DNA from: Lamellibrachia satsuma
Lineage: Eukaryota; Annelida; Polychaeta; Sabellida; Siboglinidae
Length of the DNA: 64,000 nucleotides
Reading direction: 5' to 3'
NCBI GenBank assembly: GCA_033239005.1
Contig: BSQZ01000078.1
Location: 2,532,542-2,596,541 of the forward strand
Shown: piece after piece, positions 31,096-56,546 of the stretch
Layout: every line of letters starts with the position of its first letter
Position numbering within the stretch: the stretch's first letter is position 1
Position numbers and translations under genes: made by a program
Notes under the pieces: generated by a model
Database searches by the model: none
What the model was told of the DNA's origin: nothing
The model's input: the letters and a program-made list of their open reading frames with translations, nothing else

Positions 31096-31424
31096 ATTTA
31101 TTTTCCGAATTTTCACTTTCTATATCTTAGGAGGGACCACGTATAAACTACATCTCGCTTGGAGGGAGTGGGGGTCTCCGGGCAAGCGTTACGAAGCTTT
31201 ACATGGGGCGGGGTTCTCTGGGTAATGGTTACGTAATGATTAAAAACGAAAATGTATTATCTCGTCTAGCAGTTGACATCAGAAGTGTAGGTATTTTAGT
31301 GTAATGAATGTATCAATGCAAAAAACAGCTTCCAATGGCTTATTATAATAGTAATACTGCGCGGTCTAATATTGCGCTGGCATCGCCTAGGCAATGTCAA
31401 TGCGGTCACGGCGCTTACTCGACT

Positions 31425-31485
31425 ATCAGAGTTTACGCCACTATCAGAGCTTACTCCACTATCAGAGCTTACTCCACTATTAGAG
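31425..31485. repeat. 18-bp short tandem repeat
   Basis: Four copies of ACTATCAGAGCTTACTCC with slight variation. Confidence 0.8.
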
Positions 31486-31547
31486 CAAGACTTTTGACTC
31501 ATTCAGCACAAACATACAGCGAATATATAATGCATAATTAATAATGA

Positions 31548-31570
31548 CACACACACGCACGCACGCGCGC

Positions 31571-31603
<33 letters not shown>

Positions 31604-31607
31604 CACA
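31548..31607. repeat. CACG/CGCG microsatellite
   Basis: Alternating CA, CG and GCAC units, directly abutting the truncated 5' end of the LINE that follows. Confidence 0.88.
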
Positions 31608-32648
31608 GAGTAATAGTAGATGGTGAGATTTCAAACTGGAAATCTGTTTTGAGTGGGGTACCACAGGGATCAGTATAAGGCCCTATACTGTTTTTAATAT
31701 ATATAAATGATTTGGAGGATCACATATCTAGCAAAGTATTGAAATTTGCAGATGACACAAAAGTATTCAGAAAGGTTACTAATGTTACAGATAAACAAAG
31801 TTTACAGGATGATCTAGATAAATTAGTTAAATGGTCAGAAAACTGGCAAACGTTATTCAATTTTGGGAAGTGTAAATGCATACACATAGGACATGGAAAC
31901 ATGGACGAAGAATATAAAATGGGGGATGCTGTACTAGGTAGAACCACAAAAGAAAAGGACTTAGGAGTAACATTTAGTGCTGACATGAAAGTTTCAGAGC
32001 AATGTCGGATTGCTGCTTCGAAAGGAAATCAAATTCTAGGACTAATTAGGAGAGCTATCATGTATAAGGAGAAACAGCTAATTGTACCCCTGTACAAAGC
32101 AATAGTTAGACCACACTTGGAATATTGTATTTAAGCATGGAGGCCATATCGTAAAAAAACCATAGACAAGCTAGAAAGAATACAACGAAGAGCAACTAAA
32201 ATGATTCCAGAATTGAGAGACCTTAGTTACGAAAACCGCTTATTACAATGTGGTTTGATAACACTAGAGACCAGGAGACTAAGAGGAGACCAAATAGAAG
32301 TATTTAAAATAGTGAGTGGTTATGAGGATATTGAAAGGAATATGTTCTTCAAACTTAAAGAAGGCAGTAGAACCAGAGGACACAAAGCAGCATTAGTTAA
32401 GGAGCAGCGTAGGTTGGACATGAGAAAGTACTCTTTCTCACAGAGGGTGACAAATGAATGGAACAAACTGCCAAATGATTGTGTTAATGCTAGTAGCGTG
32501 AATATGTTTAAAAATAGAATTGACAGATATCTGATAATGGAGGGCTACACATAGATGAGAAAATTGTTGGACTCTCGATAAGCCAATGGCTTCCTTGTCC
32601 ACTTGCCATCTGGAACTTGTTGTTTGGGATGGCAGTCTTGTTAAATAT
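31607..32648 (+). mobile_element. 5'-truncated CR1-like LINE, copy 1
   Basis: Closely matches 57157-58204 to its 3' end, so both derive from one family. It encodes the end of the reverse transcriptase (GVPQGSV, then FADDTKVF) and the C-terminal domain (RTRGHKAALVKEQRRLDMRK). It is broken by a TAA near 31676 (T to A) and another at 32132 (CAA to TAA in YCIQAWRP). The two copies diverge just after TTGTTAAATAT, which marks the element's 3' end. It has no endonuclease and is dead. Confidence 0.85.
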
Positions 32649-33217
32649 CTTTCGGAAATATCCAGGCACGCGGCAATTTCTGCGCGAAATGTGTTCGTTC
32701 TTATAATTCCACTACGGGAATCCCTTAACTTACCAGCGACCCAGGGAATTCCAAAAATAAGATTTTCAATATAGATTCTTGCCGAAGATTCGGACACTCA
32801 TGTTGTCGTGCGATGGATAGACTGTCTATGGCTAAAACTGACTCAATTTCACAGAAATTATTAAGTATGTGGTACATTAAACAATCCATAGAACCCTCAA
32901 AGATCCAACACCGTATTTCAGTTGAACCATGGTTTATTATGAACGGTAGAAGTTATTATTCACGTTCTGTCTGACCACTTCCTTCATTAGCTCGTGGAAC
33001 ACTTCAGCGGGAACTGGTTGAAGAAGCCATGCGTGAGAAGCTCTATTACAGTCCAGTTCCGCCACATCGCAAGAGAAGAGATGGCGCAGTACAGAGACGA
33101 CAGCCTCTTCTTTAACGGTATTCTTAGTTGCTGTAGTAATCGTTTGGCGGGAATTAGAGACCGAGACTCCCGTTGGCTATCAAGTGAGGGCGGCTCGGTT
33201 GGCGTCGAGGCTGGATA
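32649..33217. other. Spacer between LINE and satellite
   Basis: At about 32991-33116 a plus-strand frame reads GTLQRELVEEAMREKLYYSP then VPPHRKREDGA and stops at TAA. It follows an AG and looks protein-like, but I found no partner exon. Otherwise nothing supported. Confidence 0.3.
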
Positions 33218-35426
33218 GGCTAGCCCAGCATGTCATCACAACCGAGATTGTCTTACTCCCATCGGCTAGCCCAGCATGTCATCACAACCGAGAGTGTCTT
33301 AATCCCATCGGCTAGCCCAGCATGTCATCACAACCGAGACTGTCTTAATCCCATCGGCTAGCCCAGCATGTCATCACAACCGAGAGTGTCTGAATCCCAT
33401 CGGCTAGCCCAGCATGTCATCACAACCGAGAGTGTCTGAATCCCATCGGCTAGCCCAGCATGTCATCACAACCGAGATTGTCTTGCTCCCATCGGCTAGC
33501 CCAGCATGTCATCACAACCGAGATTGTCTTGCTCCCATCGGGTAGCCCAGCATGTCATCACAACCGAGACTGTCTTTCTCCCATCGGCTAGCCCAGCATG
33601 TCATCACAACCGAGACTGTCTTGCTCCCATCGGCTAGCCCAGCATGTCATCACAACCGAGACTGTCTTGCTCCCATCGGCTAGCCCAGCATGTCATCACA
33701 ACCGAGACTGTCTTAATCCCATCGGCTAGCCCAGCATGTCATCACAACCGAGACTGTCTTTCTCCCATCGGCTAGCCCAGCATGTCATCACAACCGAGAC
33801 TGTCTTACTCCCATCGGCTAGCCCAGCATGTCATCACAACCGAGACTGTCTTACTCCCATCGGCTAGCCCAGCATGTCATCACAACCGAGACTGTCTTAC
33901 TCCCATCGGCTAGCCCAGCATGTCATCACAACCGAGACTGTCTTACTCCCATCGGCTAGCCCAGCATGTCATCACAACCGAGACTGTCTTACTCCCATCG
34001 GCTAGCCCAGCATGTCATCACAACCGAGACTGTCTTACTCCCATCGGCTAGCCCAGCATGTCATCACAACCGAGACTGTCTTACTCCCATCGGCTAGCCC
34101 AGCATGTCATCACAACCGAGGGTGTCTTAATCCCATCGGCTAGCCCAGCATGTCATCACAACCGAGGGTGTCTTACTCCCATCGGCTAGCCCAGCATGTC
34201 ATCACAACCGAGGGTGTCTTACTCCCATCGGCTAGCCCAGCATGTCATCACAACCGAGGGTGTCTTACTCCCATCGGCTAGCCCAGCATGTCATCACAAC
34301 CGAGGGTGTCTTACTCCCATCGGCTAGCCCAGCATGTCATCACAACCGAGATTGTCTTACTCCCATCGGCTAGCCCAGCATGTCATCACAACCGAGATTG
34401 TCTTTCTCCCATCGGCTAGCCCAGCATGTCATCACAACCGAGGGTGTCTTACTCCCATCGGCTAGCCCAGCATGTCATCACAACCGAGGGTGTCTTACTC
34501 CCATCGGCTAGCCCAGCATGTCATCACAACCGAGGGTGTCTTACTCCCATCGGCTAGCCCACCATGTCATCACAACCGAGATTGTCTTACTCCCATCGGC
34601 TAGCCCAGCATGTCATCACAACCGAGATTGTCTTTCTCCCATCGGCTAGCCCAGCATGTCATCACAACCGAGACTGTCTTACTCCCATCGGCTAGCCCAG
34701 CATGTCATCACAACCGAGACTGTCTTACTCCCATCGGCTAGCCCAGCATGTCATCACAACCGAGAGTGTCTTAATCCCATCGGCTAGCCCAGCATGTCAT
34801 CACAACCGAGAGTGTCTTACTCCCATCGGCTAGCCCAGCATGTCATCACAACCGAGAGTGTCTTACTCCCATCGGCTAGCCCAGCATGTCATCACAACCG
34901 AGAGTGTCTTACTCCCATCGGCTAGCCCAGCATGTCATCACAACCGAGAGTGTCTTACTCCCATCGGCTAGCCCAGCATGTCATCACAACCGAGAGTGTC
35001 TTACTCCCATCGGCTAGCCCAGCATGTCATCACAACCGAGAGTGTCTTACTCCCATCGGCTAGCCCAGCATGTCATCACAACCGAGAGTGTCTTACTCCC
35101 ATCGGCTAGCCCAGCATGTCATCACAACCGAGATTGTCTTACTCCCATCGGCTAGCCCAGCATGTCATCACAACCGAGATTGTCTTACTCCCATCGGCTA
35201 GCCCAGCATGTCATCACAACCGAGATTGTCTTACTCCCATCGGCTAGCCCAGCATGTCATCACAACCGAGATTGTCTTACTCCCATCGGCTAGCCCAGCA
35301 TGTCATCACAACCGAGAGCGTCTTAATCCCATCGGCTAGCCCAGCATGTCATCACAACCGAGAGCGTCTTAATCCCATCGGCTAGCCCAGCATGTCATCA
35401 CAACCAAGAGTGTCTTACTCCCATCG
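33218..35426. repeat. 46-bp satellite, about 48 copies
   Basis: Unit GGCTAGCCCAGCATGTCATC, ACAACCGAGACTGTCTTACT, CCCATC. The core (GGCTAGCCCAGCATGTCATC then ACAACCGA) is almost invariant. Variation is confined to two short windows, GACT/GATT/GAGT/GGGT/GAGC and TTACT/TTAAT/TTTCT/TTGCT/TGAAT. Neighbouring units tend to share the same variant. It has no spacers of unrelated sequence, so it is not a CRISPR array. Confidence 0.97.
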
Positions 35427-35694
35427 CCTATCAAAATGCAATGTTGAGGTGATAAGAACTTTGGACTAATTCATCCAGGAAGAAACTAATACAACTAACA
35501 TTCGAATGAGTATCATTTCGCCTTAACAGTGTTACACTAACAAAAAGAATACAAATTAAGCCCTACACTGGGCTGGTTATGTAGAATGGAAGCATGCTGG
35601 GGGGGGACAAGTTGGTTTGAACGGGGGGCAAATGAAAGGACTAGGCGGCATCGCCCCCCACTTTGTATGTTAAAAATGCCCTGCAGTGGCGTAT
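35427..35694. other. Short unique spacer
   Basis: Nothing recognised between the 46-bp satellite and the 12-bp array. Confidence 0.3.
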
Positions 35695-36090
35695 CTAGGA
35701 TCTTGCAAAGGGGGAGGCCAAGGGGGATGCCAAGGGGGAGGCCAAGGGGGATGCCAAGGGGGATGCCAAGGGGGAGGCCAAGGGGGAGGCCAAGGGGGAG
35801 GCCAAGGGGGATGCCAAGGGGGAGGCCAAGGGGGAAGCCTATGGGGAGGCCAAGGGGGATGCCAAGGGGGAGGCCAAGGGCAATGCCAAGGGGGAGGCCA
35901 AGGGGGAGGCCAAGGGGGAGGCCAAGGGGGAGGCCAAGGGGGAAGCCAAGGGGAGGCCAAGGGGGAGGCCAAGGGGGAGGCCAAGGGCAATGCCAAGGGG
36001 GAGGCCAAGGGGAGGCCAAGGGCAATGCCAAGGGGGAGGCCAAGGGGAGGCCAAGTGGGAGGCCAAGGGGGAAGCCAAGGGGGACGCAAG
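35695..36090. repeat. 12-bp GCCAAGGGGGAG array, about 32 copies
   Basis: Unit GCCAAGGGGGAG, with GATG, AAG and GGCAAT variants and several 11-base units. Long overlapping open frames on both strands (PRGRPRGM, GGQGGCQ, ASPLASPLA, LGLPLG) all derive from the repeat. Confidence 0.92.
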
Positions 36091-36399
36091 CCTAGTAACA
36101 CGTGCTTATATGTAGCCGTGCAACAGAAAAAATACGGTAACAAAATTAAACCGAAGGGGGTGGCCCAGTGCCCCCCAAACACGCCACCGACACTACCACT
36201 GCTGTAAGCCCTACTGCCGAACCTAATATCGCCACAATGACTGAAAGGCTCTGGCTCTGCTATGGTACGATTCGATAAATCAGTCAGCACTATGAATTAG
36301 CTACTACATAGTACATACACAGTTACATTTCAACTTTCATTTCTGTCACACATCAAATCTATATACCACTGGTCCTACATATGCTATGCAGAAGCACCG

Positions 36400-38095
36400 G
36401 CCTACAAAAGACTGAGCGGATCCAGAAACTATCCTAAAGGCGATTATGATGTGATCAACAAATCCCTGAGCAAGACAGACTGGGAGAGTAAGTTCCATGG
36501 CAACAGTGTGAACACAAATTGGACTGAACTCAAGAAAGAGATCTCAAAAGCAGTAAGAGAAAACGTTCCTCTCAGGGACGTGAAATGGTGGAGTAAACAA
36601 ATGCTGAAAACAGTGAAGAGAAAGTACAACTTGTACAAACGCTACAAAAGTTCTGGGCAGGACAGAGACTGCAGTGATTATGTCAAACAGAGAAATGAGA
36701 CAAACGCTAAGATAAGACAAGCAGAGAAGAACTATGAAAAAACTAATCCACAATTTCAAGAAGGAATCTAAGAAATTCTACAGATATCTGAGATCAAAAC
36801 AGAAGGTTAAGGTGACAGTAACCCAGCTGGAGAAAGAAGACGGCTGTCTAACAGAAAATGACCAGAAGAAAGCAAAAGTATTGGGCGACTTTTTCAAATC
36901 AGTGGTTGTACACGAAGATAAGTCCACCATCCCAGAATTCCACCAAAGAACTAATGAATGTGTAACTGATATCACATTTACAGAAGAAAGAAAGAAACTA
37001 TAAAGTATCCAAACAGACAAGGCACCAGGCCCAGATGGGCTGCACCCAAGGGTCCTAAAAGAGTGTAGGACTTTGGTCCTCAATGGATCAAAGTCAGAGT
37101 GTGCTCCTGTCCCGAGTGGTGTCCCCCAAGGGTCGGTCTTAGGTCCGCTTCTCTTCATATTATACGTAAACGACATCCCAGACCTGGTCCACTGCAATAT
37201 CAAGATGCTTGCCGATGACACAAAGCTACTCACGTCTGCCAGGGGTCAGGAAGGTCAAGAACATCTGCAATCCAAGGCATCTCACCACCCTGGAAGATTG
37301 GACAAAAGACTGGCTGCTAGAGTTCAATGCTGACAAATGAAAGCTAATGCAAGTGCATTGGGAGACCACCACCCAGAAACTACACTACGACAAACAAGTC
37401 CGGAGCCAGAGTTGATCTTGAATACATAAATGAGGAAAAGGATGTGGGAGTGTGGGTGACTATACTGACCTGAAATCATCAATGCAATACCAGAAAGCAT
37501 CAAAGAAAGCCATGCAAGCTCTTGGCATGGCGAGGAGATCCTTCAAATACATAAAAAAAATTAATTTGTGACATTATACAGAGCATATGTCCGACCACAC
37601 CTCGAATTCTGTGTTCAGGCATGGAGCCCGTACATGGTGAAAGACATCGACAGTCTAGAGAGAGTGCAACGCATAGCCACTAAGCTGGTAACAAGTTTAG
37701 TGAAGCTCACATATGAACAGAAACTAAGACACCTATGACTATATGACTACACTCGTTACACTGCCGGAGGCAAAGAGGCGACCTAATTGAAACTTTCAAA
37801 ATATTAAACGGACTGGAAAACGTAGAAGCTAGTAACTTCTTCGAAATGAGACAGCCTGGACGTACCAGAGGGCACACAATGAAGATTTTCAAACAGAGAC
37901 CCAGACTGTTGACTAGGCAGAGATTCTTTTCGATCAGAGTGATCGATCTGTGGAACGGACTCCCGCAAAATGTGGTGGATGCCAAGACAGTCCCTCAGTC
38001 CAAAGCCAGACTAGATCAGCACTGGAATAGCCTGGGATATGGGTAGCAACAAAGGCCGATGGCCTAAAATAACCCATTAACCTGTAAGTGTAAAT
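36400..38095 (+). mobile_element. Decayed CR1-like LINE, second family
   Basis: In order: WWSKQMLKTVKRKYNLYKRY, FYRYLRSKQKVKVTVTQLEK and [17 protein letters not shown] (start of the reverse transcriptase). The finger and palm region is then largely deleted, followed by [28 protein letters not shown], and the C-terminal GRTRGHTMKIFKQRPRLLTR and LWNGLPQNVVDAK to a stop at about 38044. It ends in a short untranslated stretch (GCCGATGGCC). It has several frameshifts and is inactive, and is distinct from the family at 31.6 and 56.5 kb. Confidence 0.8.
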
Positions 38096-38474
38096 ACATA
38101 GTGCACAACGGCTAAGCAAGAACGCGCTCATCTATCGCTTCCAGTGAATGAAAAGCGAGGATCCAGGCTACCAAAAACGAAATCGTCTAGGCTATTTGAA
38201 ACATTACTAAAATACAATAAACACACGCAATGAACACGCATTTTATATACACAAGCATTATTATATTATGCATATCACAGTTACTTGATAATAACCATGC
38301 CTAAATATAAAAATTATGACGTTTTGTGATGAAAACCGTAACATCACGTGACGTCGTGCACTTGTTGACGTTGATTTCAGACAACATCGCCCCTTATTAG
38401 ACTATAAATTTAGGGCTATTCATAATTAATGATTTTGAACATTTCTTCTGCTTCTTGATAGCAATGTGCAGGCA

Positions 38475-38477
<3 letters not shown>

Positions 38478-38505
<28 letters not shown>
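38478..38505. repeat. AT microsatellite
   Basis: A short (AT)n run beside the dispersed repeat copy 2. Confidence 0.85.
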
Positions 38506-38512
<7 letters not shown>

Positions 38513-38539
38513 TTAATACATGCATGTAGGCAGAAACTA

Positions 38540-38890
38540 CGCCCACACCGGGGCGTTTGGCTCTGCTTAGATGCCAGCATTGATGTTTGTTTGTTTGTTT
38601 GCTCTGCCTCGCAGTTATGCTGCTGCCACACGCCGCCCAGTAGCCCCATGACGTCATCTAGCAACACGCGGCTACGCGCACTCTTCTGTTAATCTCACTG
38701 ATCTATATATAGATCAGTGGTTAATCTGCACCCGGCAAAGTTGGTTTGTGTTATCCAATAGTACACACATTGTCATTAGTTGTTGTGCATGAAATGACGC
38801 TTCAAAGTTGCATAACTTAAAACAGTGTTTCACTTTTGTCAGTCTCAGAGTAAGCACACCAGGTGTCAGCACTTGTACTTAGGAAATTCA
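38540..38890. repeat. Dispersed repeat, copy 2
   Basis: Counterpart of 28030-28350, same orientation, with scattered substitutions. Unlike copy 1 it contains a 32-base insertion at 38696-38727. Confidence 0.65.
38688..38727. mobile_element. 24-bp palindrome with 8-bp target duplication
   Basis: A perfect 24-base palindrome (arms CACTGATCTATA and TATAGATCAGTG, 38696-38719) is flanked by direct repeats GTTAATCT at 38688-38695 and 38720-38727. The related repeat at 28188-28195 has GTTAATCT once and no palindrome, which is the expected empty site. An 8-base duplication is typical of hAT-type insertion. Confidence 0.6.
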
Positions 38891-40483
38891 CAGGTTCAGT
38901 TGATCAAATGAATTTAAAACTTATATTCTTTAAGACACGGTTAATGTTTTATAAATTTATTTCATTTTAAGTACACAGTATTTAACATATAATAAACTGG
39001 GCTGTAATATTTCACAAAAGACCTATTTTCCACAAAGCCGCATATTCATTTGTATTTGAACTGTACTGAATATGCAATATTTAGTTTTAATTAAGGTAAG
39101 ACGTGCACAATGCTTTCACAGATTTGGACCCAGGTCTGTGACTTGCTTAATTATAGTAACTTCTGCTTAAATTACGTCAAAAATCATCTTTGACAGTTTT
39201 AAAAGTAAAGTTATGTGAATCATGTATTGACAACTGTAACAAAACAAACAAAACCTTGTTTTGTGCTATAAAAGGTTTCTAGGCCTACTAATAACATCAA
39301 GCAACACAGGTTATACATTATTATATACTGCACATAAAGCACACCAATGTCTGTAAAGTAACTCAAAATAAAGCCGAATATATTTAGAAAAAATCATGAC
39401 TAAGGAACTGCCAAATGGCATCCAAACGGAAGCGAAACAAGTGGACAGTTCGCTTCACTCGACTATCATACATTTTACACACAAACTACAAAGGTAAAAT
39501 TGAGCAAGTTTGGGAACATATATGTAGATAAAATAATAATCACTCAGCTAGCTATAAACCATCATTATACCACCAGCGATACATTAACCTCAGGGTGGGT
39601 ATCAGTGATACTTTAACCTCAGGGTGGGTATCAGTGATACATTAACCTCAGGGTGGGTATCAGTGATACATTAACCGCAGGGTGGATGTCATGGACAATA
39701 TATGTATATGTATTTTAGCTCACTCTTCAGTCCAGCTGTTAACACATCTGAGAGAAACTCAGATGGGTTTTAGTTTTTCTTCAATAAAACTGTTTCGCTA
39801 ATATAAATGAGTTACTGTCTCACATGCATTGTATTCAAAGAACCATGGATATGAAATAGTTATGATAGTTAATTATCATGTGACAGTCTTGCATGGGGCA
39901 TTTGGGATAAATAGGAGATTAGAATCGAGGTTATGAACAGTTCACACTTACATTTGTGGACATAAACAGAAACATTATGGAAATAACTCATTTCAATAAA
40001 ACAAAATTGTGCGTATATATGATTATACGAACAAACCTACGCAGTATGCACATGCACAACATTTAAATGGATATATGTAATAAAAAAATAACATGAAGAA
40101 AGCACCAAACAAAAATAAAAGCTCTTCCTAAAAGAAACTACAATCAATAATATCAGGTTTATTTATGTAGATGATGGTTTGAACTGAGTATTGTGGAAAA
40201 TTCTCCAAATGATTAAATGTTCAAAAGAACTTCTGAGTTTCTAACAACATAATAAATATATGTGTAACATACAGTTCATGTGAAAGCACAGGTGCTGCAA
40301 ATTTAGTTTACCTTTTTGTATTTAATTATTAAATTTTTTTTACTCAATTATTTGATTCACATTTTTCTTGGAAATGGTGAACATTACAAAATACTGCTTA
40401 GTATTTTGTGCACTAATTTTCTATTTTTTTCCCTGCAACCCTTTTTCCTGTTAGTTTCTTTCTTAAATTCCACCAACTCACAT
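38891..40483. other. Downstream of ABCC10, no gene seen
   Basis: AT-rich DNA. A 29-bp array lies at 39578-39690. A hairpin-forming stretch with 8-base arms (CATCTGAG, CTCAGATG) lies at 39748-39769. ABCC10 3' untranslated sequence should occupy the right part. Minus-strand ATTAAA near 40320 and AATAAA near 40158 are possible polyadenylation signals. Confidence 0.4.
39578..39690. repeat. 29-bp minisatellite, 4 copies
   Basis: Unit ACATTAACCTCAGGGTGGGT followed by ATCAGTGAT. Confidence 0.88.
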
Positions 40484-55039
<14,556 letters not shown>

Positions 55040-55186
55040 GTTTCACTGTTATTCACTGAAACAAACAGAGAACACGGTTAACTGGTAATAGTTCAAATAT
55101 AAATGATTCCATCATTTCCTTGACACATTTCTGTTGTCTGTTTACAGGTCTATATTCCTGTAGTTGTTTCTTGTAATTTTCAAATC

Positions 55187-55378
55187 ATGAATGGAAACTT
55201 TCCTGAACGTCTAATGAATGCGCTTAGAATGGAAGGGGCAAGAAGAAGAATACCGCAACTGAGATGGGAGTACTCTGTGAAGAGAAATTTGGTGGGATTG
55301 GGAGTTTGGGGAATGGAGAACGAGAGTGAGAGAAAGGTAGTGGAAGCAGCAGCAAAACAAGGAAGGAGGAAGAAGTAA
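55187..55378 (+). mobile_element. RTE-like LINE 3' remnant
   Basis: Translates to EGARRRIPQLRWEYSVKRNL then VGLGVWGMENESERKV and stops. This is the R-P-R-L-R-W-E-D-S-V-K type C-terminal end of RTE-like LINE proteins. Everything upstream is missing. Confidence 0.6.
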
Positions 55379-55393
55379 AAGGAAACATAAATT

Positions 55394-55680
55394 GAGGACC
55401 AGTATCGATGACAGCCTCACCCCAAACTTCAGGGACAAAGAGGTGGAAGACGTAAAATAAATTGAGGACTAGTATCGATGACAGCCTCACCCCAGACTTC
55501 AGGGACAAAGAGGAGGAAGAAGTAAAAGGAAAATTAAATTGAGGACCAGTATCGATGACAGCCTCACCCCAGACTTCAGGGACAAAGAGGAGGAAGTAAA
55601 AGGAAATATAAATTGAGGACTAGTATCGATGACAGCCTCACCCCAGACTTCAGGGACAAAGAGGAGAGCAACATTACAAT
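55394..55680. repeat. 70-77 bp tandem repeat, 4 copies
   Basis: Units starting at 55394, 55464, 55541 and 55614, each containing CAGTATCGATGACAGCCTCA and CTTCAGGGACAAAGAGG. The same sequence occurs singly near 6553 and 14463, always behind or near RTE-like 3' ends, so it is probably the untranslated tail of that LINE. Confidence 0.8.
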
Positions 55681-55810
55681 TTGCGGTTTAAACCATGGTT
55701 TCAACTGTCTTATTAGAAATACCTTTCTGACATCAAAATGTCAGAAACTCCGTTTGTGATACATTTTCTTTCAAAAAATTTATCACATGCCTTTTTTTAA
55801 TGCGTAGATT

Positions 55811-56546
55811 GTGTGTTAAACCAACATCTCCTGGACAGTGCAAAGACAGATATTGTTGTTGGCACAGAGTCCTGGCTCACTCCGGACATCAAGGATCATG
55901 AAGTTTTCCCCCAGATTTCAGTTTAGATAGGACGAGGGGGTGGAGTATTCATAGCAGTAGGAGCAGATGCTGCTAGTTTGAGAAAGACCTAGAGACAGAA
56001 TGCGAGATCCTCTGCCTCTGGATCAAACTGAACATCGCATCCAGCAAGAGCTTGTACATTGGCGCATATTATAGGCCCAATGCTACAGATGAACAAAGCC
56101 TCAATTCACTTGCACTATCATTAGCTAAACTGCCTTGTGACAGCAGCCATGTATGGCTAGCTGGTAATATGAACCTGCCAGGCCTGGAGTGGCTGTCGAC
56201 TCAACTGAAGCCCGCTTGCTGTTCTCCTTCACACCATACCCTGTTCCTAGACATCCTAGCCGACCACGGCTTGACCCAGGTCATTGACTAACCCACCAGG
56301 GGAGACAATACCTTAGATCTTCTTGTAATGAATAACCCAACGCTTGTCAACAGGACAGAGATCTTACCAGGAATATCTGACCACAATGTTGTTTTCAATG
56401 AAATTGATATAATCCCCAAGAAATACACCCAAACCCAGAGTAAACTCCCCATCTATAGGAAAGCCAACTGGGAGGGTATAGAGAGACCCTGACCTCTAAT
56501 GAACTTTAAAACAAACGTAAAGACGCCCTGAATGAAACAGTAGAGT
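55811..56546 (+). mobile_element. LINE endonuclease remnant (5' part)
   Basis: Apurinic-type endonuclease pieces in order: DIVVGTESWLTPDIKDHEVF, GRGGGVFIAVGADA, MYIGAYYRPN, HVWLAGNMNLPGLEW, LDILADHGLTQVI, LDLLVMNNP and GISDHNVVFNEID. Stops and a frameshift interrupt it. The usual GDFN catalytic box reads GNMN. The frame continues on the far side of an inserted element at about 58205. Confidence 0.75.

Noticed and set aside
31720..31986. Minus-strand frame opposite the LINE (also at 57071-57538)
   Set aside because: Antisense shadow of reverse transcriptase coding, recurring because the two LINE copies are similar.
33218..35426. 46-bp array considered as CRISPR or a rearrangement-site cluster
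   Set aside because: The variable part is only a few bases of a tandem unit, and no associated genes are present.
35537..36290. Frames of 168-206 codons over the 12-bp array
   Set aside because: All are readings of GCCAAGGGGGAG units in different registers and strands.
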